The notes beneath the pieces were generated by a model, which saw only the letters and a list, made by a program, of their open reading frames with translations, ran no database searches and was not told where the DNA came from. Of a DNA stretch of 38,174 bases, positions 9,102 through 16,855 are shown piece by piece. Positions within the stretch are counted from its first letter, which is position 1. Each line of letters opens with the position of its first letter. The DNA comes from Saprospiraceae bacterium UBA7328 (GTDB taxonomy: Bacteria; Bacteroidota; Bacteroidia; Chitinophagales; Saprospiraceae): positions 1 to 38,174 of the forward strand of contig DKPS01000269.1 of assembly GCA_002471345.1 (NCBI GenBank), read 5' to 3'. The translations under genes and the position numbers were made by a program.

Positions 9102-10079
9102 ATGAAAGCTGCAATATGGACCAAATATGGATCTCCTGAGGTCTTAAAAGTTCAAGATATTGATACTCCTATTCCAAAAGAGGATGAAATCCTAATAAAA
9201 ATCATGGCCACCTCAGTTTTTGCTGGAGATTGCGAAATGAGAAGATTTGATGTTGCAACTTGGGTATGGCTCCCTTTAAGATTGTACATAGGAATTTTCA
9301 AACCGAGAATTAAAATACTCGGTCAGGAATGCTCGGGAGTAATTATTTCAAAAGGTAAGGAGGTAAATGAATTCAATATAGGAGACGAAGTGATTGCCAT
9401 GGCAGGTATGTCTTTTGGAACATATGCAGAGTACAAAACTCTTTCCCACAAAAAAGTAATCTGTCTCAAACCTCCAAATATTTCTTTTGAAAAAGCAACC
9501 ACCATTCCTACTGGAGGTATCAATGCTCTGCATTTTATCAAAGTTGCTAAAATAAAAAAGGGAGAAAGATTATTGCTAAATGGGGCTGGTGGGAGCATTG
9601 GCACTTTTGCTCTTCAATTGGCCAAAATAGATGGCGCTCATGTCACCTGTGTGGATAGTGCTGACAAACTAGAAATGCTATCAAATCTGGGAGCAGATCA
9701 AGTAATTGATTACATAGTAAATGACTTTACTCTTTCAGATGAGAAATACGATATTATCATTGACATTGTAGGTAAAAGCTCCTTTTCCAGAAGTGTCAAA
9801 TCACTTAATTCGTCCGGCCGATATATTTTAGGCAACCCATCATTCTCTGGAATGATTAGAGCAATATGGACTTCAAAATTTACTAATAAATCAGTCATTC
9901 CAGCCTTAGCAGGTGAATCGAAAAAAGACTTAGAATACCTTGTAAGCCTTGTTCAATCAAATAAACTTAAAATAGTCATTGATAAAATATACAGCTTAGA
10001 AGATATAGCTCAGGCACATGAATATGTAGAGAAAGGATTGAAGAAAGGGCATCTTGTTATCAAAATGCCTCATTTATAA
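9102..10079 (+). CDS. Zinc-independent MDR dehydrogenase, quinone oxidoreductase-like (COG0604)
   Basis: I start the gene at ATG 9102 (MKAAIWTKYGSPEVLKVQD, the canonical family N-terminus) and not at TTG 9084, which would overlap the amidohydrolase stop. The 325-residue protein shows the GroES-like domain, the catalytic-domain Gly segment GQECSGVI, and the NADPH-binding motif (LNGAGGSIGTFALQLAK, about 159-175), then Asp/Ser/Ala positions typical of NADPH use. The zinc ligands of true alcohol dehydrogenases are absent, so it is of the quinone reductase/enoyl reductase type. It is a cytosolic oxidoreductase acting on alpha,beta-unsaturated carbonyls or quinones in the family at large. It is convergent with the PQQ dehydrogenase gene (10 nt apart). 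Confidence 0.8.
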   Translation: MKAAIWTKYGSPEVLKVQDIDTPIPKEDEILIKIMATSVFAGDCEMRRFDVATWVWLPLRLYIGIFKPRIKILGQECSGVIISKGKEVNEFNIGDEVIAMAGMSFGTYAEYKTLSHKKVICLKPPNISFEKATTIPTGGINALHFIKVAKIKKGERLLLNGAGGSIGTFALQLAKIDGAHVTCVDSADKLEMLSNLGADQVIDYIVNDFTLSDEKYDIIIDIVGKSSFSRSVKSLNSSGRYILGNPSFSGMIRAIWTSKFTNKSVIPALAGESKKDLEYLVSLVQSNKLKIVIDKIYSLEDIAQAHEYVEKGLKKGHLVIKMPHL

Positions 10080-10089
10080 CATCTTTTTC

Positions 10090-12285
10090 TTAATCCTTCA
10101 TTGAAGCAATCTTTTGATCACTCATGTATTGCATTCCAGCCATATTTTCTAAAAACTTCATAAAATCTGTACCTGATCCCAATTCATGGGCTGTATACAA
10201 TATGAAACTTCTGATGTCATCTAATTCATCCTCTGATAACCTGCCTTCGAAATTGGGCATTCCATTTTGAACTAAAGCTCCTTCTAAGACAATGCTTTTA
10301 TAATTATTTAAGACTCCATCTGTAGAACTTACTAAATCTGGAACAACTCCTCCTCCTAGTCCAAATCCATCGCCATGACATTGACCACAATATTTAAAAT
10401 AAAGATCAAATCCATGCCCTATTTGTTCTGGAGTAGCTTCAGGTTTTATACTAGTAAAGGCTCTTTCAATTGGTGAAATTTTCTCCGGATGGGCAGCCTT
10501 TCCTCCAATTTTAAACGTATAAATCGTACCAGGGTGAAGCTGTGGTACGGCTTTATATTGCAATCCAACAATGCCACCCCATCCAACTGCCAGAGTAATA
10601 TATTGTTCTCCATCAACCAAGTAGGTCATAGGAGAACCAATAATACCAGATCTCAGGTCCTGGTTCCATAAATCTTCACCTGTAGATGCATCATAAGCTC
10701 GAAATATACCTTCTGAATCCCCTTGAAAAACCAAACCAGTTGAAGTACTTAACACTCCTCCATTCCAATGCATTGCTTGTCTTGCAGCCCAGACTTCTTC
10801 CTGTTTAACAGGATCATAAGCCACCAGACGGCCAAAAGGAGCGTATGGGTTAGGGCCATCAGGATCAAAACGTGTAGGCTTGTATAATTTTATGGCATAA
10901 CTAGAATTCCATCCAGAACCACTTGCTAACCCTCCTATTTCATTAAACTCATACGATGGATCATGGTCATAGGCGGCTGCAACCATTGAAGTCGGTATGT
11001 AAACCAATCCTGTTTTTTTATTATAGGACATCGGTTGCCAACTGTGACCTCCAAATGGACCTGGAGATATTATTACGGCTTGTCCATCAGCATATCTTGC
11101 ATAATCTTCTTCTATTGGTCGACCATTATCATCCAAATCTTTCGCCCAGTTTTGATATGTAAATGGCTTTGCTGATATGAATTCTCCATTTGTTCTATCC
11201 AATACATAGAAGAATCCATTTTTAGGTGCCTGCATTAGCACTTTTCTTTGTTTTCCTTCTATCTCCAAATCCGCTAAAACTATGGGCTGTGTAGCTGTAA
11301 AGTCCCATGTGTCTCCAGGAGTTGTTTGAAAGTGCCATTCATATTTACCATTGTCTGCATTTACAGCGACAATACTTGATATATAAAGGTTATCTCCACC
11401 TTCAGGGCTTCTTTTAATCTGGTCCCAAGGTGTACCATTTCCTACTCCTATATAGATTAGATTGAGCTCAGGATCATATACTAATGCATCCCATGCTGTT
11501 CCTCCACCTCCTTGCTTCCACCATTCCCCTGTCCATGTTTTAGCTGCTTCTTCAAGGTCTTCATGCTCGTATGGCTTATTAGGATCACCAGGAACAGTAT
11601 AAAATCTCCAGTCTAAATTCCCAGTAGTCGCACTATATGCAGACACATATCCTCTAGCATCATATTCTGCACCACCATTCCCTATAATTACTCTTCCTTT
11701 TGCTATTCTTGGTGCTCCGGTTATAGAGTATTTACTCTCTTGATTTACGGTTACTTTTTCCCAATTTAATGATCCGGTTGCTGCATCAAGACTAATTAAT
11801 CTTCCATCTATTGTACCAGCAAAGACAGCACCTTTATACAGTGCTACACCTCTATTTACAACATCGCAGCAAGCATATTCAGCGTAATCCCTAGGGACTT
11901 CAGGGTCATATTTCCATATGAGGCTTCCCTTTCTTGCATCTATAGCAAAAACGACACTCCATGGTCCAGTAACATACATAATTCCATCTACAACTACAGG
12001 AGTGCATTCTATTCCTCTTTTCGTACCAATATCAAGAGACCATGCTAATCCCAGATCACTAATATTTCCTTTAGTTATTTGATCCAATTCTGAATAATGA
12101 TCTTCAGAATAATCTCCACCATAAGACAACCAATTTCCATCCGCTTCATTGTGATTAATCAAAGCATCATCATCAATGGCTGTAGTTACTTTAGCAATAT
12201 GAGCTTCACTACCTGGCTCTGTATCTGGAACACAAGAAGTCATTAATAAAATCGAACCCAGAAAAAGTGGAAATAAATATTTCAT
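10090..12285 (-). CDS. PQQ-dependent alcohol dehydrogenase with fused cytochrome c, lipoprotein
   Basis: The 731-residue protein starts with a signal and lipobox (SILLMTSC, Cys18). An eight-bladed quinoprotein propeller (about 45-590) follows, with repeated W-x-x-x-Y/D-x-x-x-G blade motifs. The vicinal disulfide pair C139-C140 that lies over PQQ is present (YACCDVV), and the catalytic Asp is D328 (PGDTWDFT). The residue two places on is T330, not the Asp that marks lanthanide-type enzymes, so calcium is the likelier metal. The C-terminus is a class I cytochrome c (C633-x-x-C636-H637, likely Met ligand M676). It would oxidise alcohols or aldoses outside the inner membrane and pass electrons through haem to the respiratory chain. 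It lies 42 nt after the DUF1330 gene on the same strand. Confidence 0.9.
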   Translation of the reverse strand: MKYLFPLFLGSILLMTSCVPDTEPGSEAHIAKVTTAIDDDALINHNEADGNWLSYGGDYSEDHYSELDQITKGNISDLGLAWSLDIGTKRGIECTPVVVDGIMYVTGPWSVVFAIDARKGSLIWKYDPEVPRDYAEYACCDVVNRGVALYKGAVFAGTIDGRLISLDAATGSLNWEKVTVNQESKYSITGAPRIAKGRVIIGNGGAEYDARGYVSAYSATTGNLDWRFYTVPGDPNKPYEHEDLEEAAKTWTGEWWKQGGGGTAWDALVYDPELNLIYIGVGNGTPWDQIKRSPEGGDNLYISSIVAVNADNGKYEWHFQTTPGDTWDFTATQPIVLADLEIEGKQRKVLMQAPKNGFFYVLDRTNGEFISAKPFTYQNWAKDLDDNGRPIEEDYARYADGQAVIISPGPFGGHSWQPMSYNKKTGLVYIPTSMVAAAYDHDPSYEFNEIGGLASGSGWNSSYAIKLYKPTRFDPDGPNPYAPFGRLVAYDPVKQEEVWAARQAMHWNGGVLSTSTGLVFQGDSEGIFRAYDASTGEDLWNQDLRSGIIGSPMTYLVDGEQYITLAVGWGGIVGLQYKAVPQLHPGTIYTFKIGGKAAHPEKISPIERAFTSIKPEATPEQIGHGFDLYFKYCGQCHGDGFGLGGGVVPDLVSSTDGVLNNYKSIVLEGALVQNGMPNFEGRLSEDELDDIRSFILYTAHELGSGTDFMKFLENMAGMQYMSDQKIASMKD

Positions 12286-12327
12286 TTCGAATGATTTTTA
12301 CTTACTACGAATAAAAAAGAGATAAAT

Positions 12328-12744
12328 TTATTTAGAGTCTAACATTGAATATTCTGTGTCACAGGCAATCAGCCCCCCAAATTCTAAAGCAATTGTACGA
12401 TCTTCAGAAATAGCCGCATACTCTTTAGTAGAAACCATATCATCAAAGTGTTGCACAGAAGGATATTGTACCATTAAAATTTCATTTGGAGAATCATCAT
12501 GATTAGCTGACAATGTCTTGAAGACTTTTACCTTATAAAGCATCTTCTCATTTGCTTTTTTCACATGCTCAAATGCATTCTCCCCATATCTCTTACATGC
12601 CTCCTCTCCTGTCTCTGTTCCTTCCAAGGCTTTATCTCTAAATCTCAATAAATTGAGCATTACGGCTGGTTTATCCTTTGGATAGCTTTTTAACAATGAA
12701 ACAATAGCATCTCTATCAGGATGAATCTTTGGATTAAATTTCAT
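12328..12744 (-). CDS. DUF1330-family dimeric alpha-beta barrel protein
   Basis: The 138-residue soluble protein carries the DUF1330 hallmark KPAVMLNLLRFRDKA near residue 30, the RYGENAF helix, and the closing strand ILMVQYPSVQHFDDMV with the expected E-x-x-x-V/L-x-x-Y/F-P-S pattern. These proteins have a ferredoxin-like fold that dimerises. Some relatives act as small monooxygenases or lactone-forming enzymes, but most are uncharacterised. There is no export signal. The gene precedes the PQQ dehydrogenase by 42 nt on the same strand, so the two probably form one transcript. Confidence 0.75.
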   Translation of the reverse strand: MKFNPKIHPDRDAIVSLLKSYPKDKPAVMLNLLRFRDKALEGTETGEEACKRYGENAFEHVKKANEKMLYKVKVFKTLSANHDDSPNEILMVQYPSVQHFDDMVSTKEYAAISEDRTIALEFGGLIACDTEYSMLDSK

Positions 12745-12970
12745 TTAAATCAATTTAGTCTTTACAGAGTATAACATGGTCGATAAACCAACAAAGGAAA
12801 ACCGATGCCTTGAACATCTGTGAATCTAAACATCATCACTGATTAAATTAATAAAGGTGGATAATTATAAAAAATTAAAGAGAATTTTAAAATCAAACAA
12901 ATTGAACCCATAAAAGTCTTATTCCATAGTGCTACCTTTATCATTGATTATATACTTCAACAGATTCTGA

Positions 12971-13984
12971 ATGACAAAAAAAATCCTCGCACTACTCTTT
13001 ATGCTGTTATTGCTATTCATTGCCGCTTTTTTATTCTATGACGGAGGAAAAGACTATGATGATGTAAAAATAAGCACTGGACATGGTCCAGAAGATCTGG
13101 CATTGGATATAAGTAACCCATCACAACCTCGAATATTCATTTCATGCAGCAAGAGAAAAGGTGATCATAAGTATGGAAAAATTCAGGCATTTGATATAAA
13201 TACAGCTGAAGTCTATGACATGAATCTAATCGACTATGATCCTGCACCATTTAGACCACACGGCATATATTTAGTCGAAGAGGACAGCACCCAATATCTA
13301 TATGTCATTACTCATGAAAAAGAAAGTGAAGAATCAGAAATAATCGAGGATAAAATCATCAAATTCAGTGTAAATGATAAGAATTTACAATTTGTAAGCA
13401 CGGTTGGATCTTCAAAGAGCAATCCACTTCTAGATAGGACAAATGACCTTCATGTTACTGATAATGGCACTGTATTTTGTACCAATCCAACTGATGTAGG
13501 CTTCTCTGAAGTACCTGCTAATGTAGTGGTAATAAGACCAAATGGAAGTTCTGACATTGTCACTGGAGGACTGCTTTATCCCAATGGACTTTATGTAGAA
13601 GGGAATAATCTTTATGTAGCTACAGCTCAAGAAAATATTTTATATCAATACGAATTAAATCAAAATGGTATTGCTGTAGATGGAAGTAAAAAAGAAGTGG
13701 CACATATAGCAGGTGGAGATAATATAACAAGGTATGGGAATCAACTTGTCGTAGCCCACCATCCAAATATTTATAAGTTTGTAACTCATAGTATGTGGGA
13801 TTTTGATTCTCCATCTGGGGTAACGTCTTATGACATTATAACAGGTACGTCAAAAATGATATACGGCCCATCTGCTAAAGATATCTCAGCCTCATCCACT
13901 GGTTTGATTTACAATGGACAACTTTACATTGCTCAAGTATTTGAAGATTACATTGTGAAAGTTCCATTATCTGATTTAAACTAA
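12971..13984 (+). CDS. Paraoxonase (PON1)-like calcium-dependent lactonase/arylesterase
   Basis: An N-terminal hydrophobic segment (residues 4-22) acts as anchor or signal. The rest is a six-bladed beta-propeller with the PON1 calcium ligands in order: E41-D42 (GPEDLAL), N158-D159 (RTNDLH), N205 (YPNGLYV) and D250-N251 (GDNITR). The catalytic His dyad is also matched by H97 (FRPHGIY, like PON1 His115) and H115 (VITHEK, like His134). H264-P-N (HHPNIYKF) fits the PON His-Pro-Asn segment. PONs hydrolyse lactones and aryl esters, so a periplasmic or secreted lactonase is likely; acyl-homoserine lactones are one possible substrate (inference). The avidin-like gene starts 3 nt after its stop. Confidence 0.75.
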   Translation: MTKKILALLFMLLLLFIAAFLFYDGGKDYDDVKISTGHGPEDLALDISNPSQPRIFISCSKRKGDHKYGKIQAFDINTAEVYDMNLIDYDPAPFRPHGIYLVEEDSTQYLYVITHEKESEESEIIEDKIIKFSVNDKNLQFVSTVGSSKSNPLLDRTNDLHVTDNGTVFCTNPTDVGFSEVPANVVVIRPNGSSDIVTGGLLYPNGLYVEGNNLYVATAQENILYQYELNQNGIAVDGSKKEVAHIAGGDNITRYGNQLVVAHHPNIYKFVTHSMWDFDSPSGVTSYDIITGTSKMIYGPSAKDISASSTGLIYNGQLYIAQVFEDYIVKVPLSDLN

Positions 13985-13987
13985 AAG

Positions 13988-14410
13988 ATGAGAGTACTAT
14001 TAATTACAGCACTAATTCTTATCGGAATTGGAGCTCATTCGCAAAATTGTAAAAATCTAACTGGGGGCTGGCAAAATGAACTGGGATCTATCTTACAAAT
14101 AGATTCTATTAGTAATAAAGGAGAAATTCTAGGTGTATATAAATCCTCAACTGGTGTAGATGGGAAGACTTTTGATTTGCAAGGATTTCTCAATTATTCT
14201 GCTGATCATCCCGATCAAAAGAATCTATCTTTCTCAGTGAGATGGAAAGGATATGGAAGTATTACTTCTTGGACAGGATATTGCTACCAATTAGAGAATA
14301 GAGATCAAATCAAGACTGTATGGCATTTAGTGAGATCTGGAAAGGAATTTGACTGGGAAAGGGTAATTACAAACAGCTCTACATTTAAACCACTGCATCC
14401 AAGTCGTTAG
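13988..14410 (+). CDS. Avidin/streptavidin-family secreted biotin-binding protein
   Basis: A signal peptide (about residues 1-18, ending AHSQ) precedes the avidin barrel. Landmarks match egg avidin closely. CKNLTGGWQNELGS supplies the first-strand Cys, Asn (N30) and Ser (S34). GVYKSSTG supplies the Tyr51 and Ser53 positions. VRWKGYGSITSWTGYC supplies W86, S91, T93, W95 and C99. KTVWHLVRSG supplies W112, and FDWERV supplies W123, the residue lent to the neighbouring subunit. C21 and C99 match avidin's Cys4-Cys83 disulfide. The position of avidin Asn118/streptavidin Asp128 appears to be S131. It should bind biotin outside the cell, perhaps more weakly. It is translationally linked to the paraoxonase-like gene (3 nt) and overlaps the stop of the convergent rimO by 3 nt. 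Confidence 0.85.
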   Translation: MRVLLITALILIGIGAHSQNCKNLTGGWQNELGSILQIDSISNKGEILGVYKSSTGVDGKTFDLQGFLNYSADHPDQKNLSFSVRWKGYGSITSWTGYCYQLENRDQIKTVWHLVRSGKEFDWERVITNSSTFKPLHPSR

Positions 14411-15720
14411 TCCACCACACTTCCAAATAAATCATATTCTTCTGCATCGTCTATTTTGATCTGGGCGAAATCCCCTACTCTCAAATATTGATTAGTAGCA
14501 TCTATCAAAACCTCATTGTCCACTTCTGGTGAATCATATTCTGTGCGACCAATAAAATGGTCACTTTCTTTTCTATCTATGAGCACTTTAAATTCCTTGC
14601 CTATTTTAGCCTGATTGTGGTCAAATGAGATCTCACTTTGGATCTCCATTATTCGATTGGATCGCTCTTGCTTAATTTCAGCTAGGATGTCATCTTCTAC
14701 TTCATGGGCTTTTGTATCTTCCTCATGACTATAAAGGAATACTCCCAGCCTATCAAACCTTTGTCCTTGTACAAAATCACATAAGTCATTAAATTCTTGA
14801 TCTGTCTCTCCTGGATATCCTACTAAAAAAGTAGTCCTTATTGCGATATTAGGAACTCGTTCTCTAGCATATCCTATGAGATCCTCCATCTCAGCTTTTG
14901 TAATTTGCCTCCTCATTCTTTCTAATACAGGATCACTGGCATGCTGCAAAGGCATGTCTAGATAATTACATACTTCAGGAGTATCCGCCATTACATCAAA
15001 AATTTCTCTAGGAAACTTAGAAGGATATGCATAGTGCAACCTGATCCATTCAATACCTTCCACTTTTGCTAACTTCTGTAACAGTTCTCCCAAAGCTCTC
15101 TTTTTATATAGGTCCAAGCCATAATAAGTGAGCTCCTGCGCAATGAGCATAAGCTCCTTCACACCTCTTCTAGCCAGCTGCTGTGCTTCATATACTAATT
15201 CCTCTATAGGTCTAGAAACATGTCCACCACGCATGAGTGGAATAGCACAAAAGCTACAGGTCCGATTACATCCTTCTGATATTTTCATATATGCATAATG
15301 CATAGGAGTACTTGTGCGTCTCTCTCCTATCAATTCATGCTTATAGTCTGCATTAAATTTTGCCAAAAGACCAGGCAGTTCAAATGTGCCGAAATAAGCA
15401 TCAACCTCTGGAATTTCCTTTTCTAAATCATTCTTGTACCGTTCTGATAAGCACCCTGTGACATATAATTTTTCTATGTCACCATGATTTTTTTTATCCG
15501 CATACATCAGTATTGTATCGATTGATTCCTGCTTAGCCAAATCTATGAATCCACAAGTATTCACTATCACTACATTCTCTTCTTGAGGCTTTTCGTCCTC
15601 ATGAAATGCATTGATTTCATTGCCCTGTAGTTGTGTCAAGATGTTCTCAGAGTCTACAGTATTTTTACTGCAACCCATAGTTACTATTTTGACCTTATCT
15701 GTTTTGTTACGTACTTTCAT
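14407..15720 (-). CDS. rimO: Ribosomal protein S12 methylthiotransferase RimO
   Basis: This radical-SAM enzyme adds a methylthio group to Asp of ribosomal protein S12. The order is a UPF0004 domain with cluster ligands C17, C56 and C90 (MGCSKN, NTCGF, TGCLS), then the radical-SAM loop C151-x3-C155-x2-C158 (EGCNRTCSFCAIP), then a TRAM domain at the C-terminus. The DLPLQHASD-type segment (DMPLQHASDPVLERMRR) is diagnostic for the MiaB/RimO family. GCSKNTVDSE and the fit to S12-modifying members point to RimO over MiaB. I place the start at 15720 (MKVRNKTDK), not 15747, because a -7 promoter box lies between them. Its last codons overlap the avidin gene by 3 nt, tail to tail. Confidence 0.9.
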   Translation of the reverse strand: MKVRNKTDKVKIVTMGCSKNTVDSENILTQLQGNEINAFHEDEKPQEENVVIVNTCGFIDLAKQESIDTILMYADKKNHGDIEKLYVTGCLSERYKNDLEKEIPEVDAYFGTFELPGLLAKFNADYKHELIGERRTSTPMHYAYMKISEGCNRTCSFCAIPLMRGGHVSRPIEELVYEAQQLARRGVKELMLIAQELTYYGLDLYKKRALGELLQKLAKVEGIEWIRLHYAYPSKFPREIFDVMADTPEVCNYLDMPLQHASDPVLERMRRQITKAEMEDLIGYARERVPNIAIRTTFLVGYPGETDQEFNDLCDFVQGQRFDRLGVFLYSHEEDTKAHEVEDDILAEIKQERSNRIMEIQSEISFDHNQAKIGKEFKVLIDRKESDHFIGRTEYDSPEVDNEVLIDATNQYLRVGDFAQIKIDDAEEYDLFGSVVD

Positions 15721-15729
15721 AAAAGAGCA

Positions 15730-15737
15730 CAAATGTA
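15730..15737 (-). promoter_or_regulatory. Putative -7 box (TACATTTG) for rimO
   Basis: On the minus strand TACATTTG matches the Bacteroidota sigma-A -7 consensus TAnnTTTG. It lies 9 bases before the ATG at 15720, implying a very short or absent leader. No convincing -33 TTTG at the usual spacing is seen, so the call is tentative. It favours the 15720 start, since a start at 15747 would be upstream of the promoter. Confidence 0.4.
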
Positions 15738-15790
15738 AGCTTATCAAATTTGTATTGGTACATTATAAACTGATTACATAAAAGCGAATA

Positions 15791-16555
15791 ATGAATGATC
15801 TTCTTAGGCCAATTATTCTATTCCTACTCTTGATCCAGAATTTAAGTGTTTTAATTTGTCAAGATTCCAACTTGTTTGAAAGCGCAACTAAAGTAGTTTT
15901 GTTAGAAGAAGGTAAAGAAGAATTCTTTTATTGGGAATTAAAAAATGAGAGTCATTTGTGGAATGAGGAGATAGGCAATCTATCAGCCTTAAACCATTAT
16001 AGAGATTCTTTGAAGCTTGAACTAGGATCTAAAACCTATCTCTCTGCAATTGCAAAAGAAGCCAGACAAAATCTAGAAGTTTCATTGATTGAAAAAGCAG
16101 ATAGGATAAATGCCCTTTTAGTGCATACTGGAAGTATTGGCTCATTAAGACAAATAAATAACCTTGAAGCTCATATTTTAAACTATCAGATCAATAGATT
16201 TCCTATGCTTGGCCATCCGACAGAATTTCATGGATTCATATTAAAAAATGACGTCGAAGGTTTGATCAGAATATACTTTGGATCCAGTGATAAAGGATGG
16301 CCTCCTCAACCGACGATAATTATTAAAGAATTAGAAAAATTAGTGCTCCATGATTGGAAACTGATTGGTCATCTACACAATCATTATTGCGAAAAGAATG
16401 AGAACTACATCGGAATCCTAGCTCCTAGTTTAGCAGATGCGCAATATTATAAAATGCTTAAAGAAAGATTTAATATTGAAAAGGCATTAATCACTAATGG
16501 ATTCCATTCTGTAGAAATAGAAAATAAAGACTTTGAAAAATTTGAGTCTCATTAA
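15791..16555 (+). CDS. Exported protein with a JAMM/MPN-like metallopeptidase domain
   Basis: A signal peptide (residues 1-23, LFLLLIQNLSVLIC-like) is followed by an unknown region and, from about residue 130, a sequence that fits the JAB/MPN fold. TEFHGFILKND gives the expected Glu (E145) before the second strand. LIGHLHNH gives H194-x-H196, and APSLADAQYY gives S213-x-x-D216, the JAMM zinc motif E...HxH...SxxD. The spacer between HxH and SxxD is 16 residues against the usual ~7, so a loop is inserted. NGFHSVEI then resembles the last strand. JAMM enzymes remove ubiquitin-like tags or cut peptides; an exported one would act in the periplasm. It is divergent from rimO (70 nt). No family name is given because the match is by motif only. 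Confidence 0.55.
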   Translation: MNDLLRPIILFLLLIQNLSVLICQDSNLFESATKVVLLEEGKEEFFYWELKNESHLWNEEIGNLSALNHYRDSLKLELGSKTYLSAIAKEARQNLEVSLIEKADRINALLVHTGSIGSLRQINNLEAHILNYQINRFPMLGHPTEFHGFILKNDVEGLIRIYFGSSDKGWPPQPTIIIKELEKLVLHDWKLIGHLHNHYCEKNENYIGILAPSLADAQYYKMLKERFNIEKALITNGFHSVEIENKDFEKFESH

Positions 16556-16804
16556 TAAGGTGAATTTCCTTCAGAATATAATCACCAATCAAATACAACA
16601 TCTGAAATTGACTCCCACTTTAGATATCACATCTTTATAAAATAGAATGCTCAATTAATTTTTGTAAAGAGGATAAGAACCTCAAACTACTATATTATAA
16701 AAAGTCAAATACTTAGTTAAGTCCACTTGTCCCATTTGTGCACCAGACACACATCATGTTTTCTTTACCTCATAAATTTTATATTAGCACTATACATTAA
16801 CCAA

Positions 16805-16855
16805 ATGAATAAAACACCTCAAAATTTTTCACCATTAAAAAACAACAACCAATGA
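16805..16855 (+). other. 16-codon upstream open frame overlapping the monooxygenase ATG
   Basis: ATG AAT AAA ... CAA TGA encodes MNKTPQNFSPLKNNNQ. Its stop overlaps the ATG at 16852 as ATGA, a classical coupling overlap. It may be a leader peptide, or the native context into which the GC-rich monooxygenase was joined. No homology can be judged at this length, so it could be chance. Confidence 0.3.

Noticed and set aside
15721..15747. Start of rimO at 15747
   Set aside because: The extra nine residues (MISLHLCSF) are not typical of RimO, and the candidate -7 box lies inside them.
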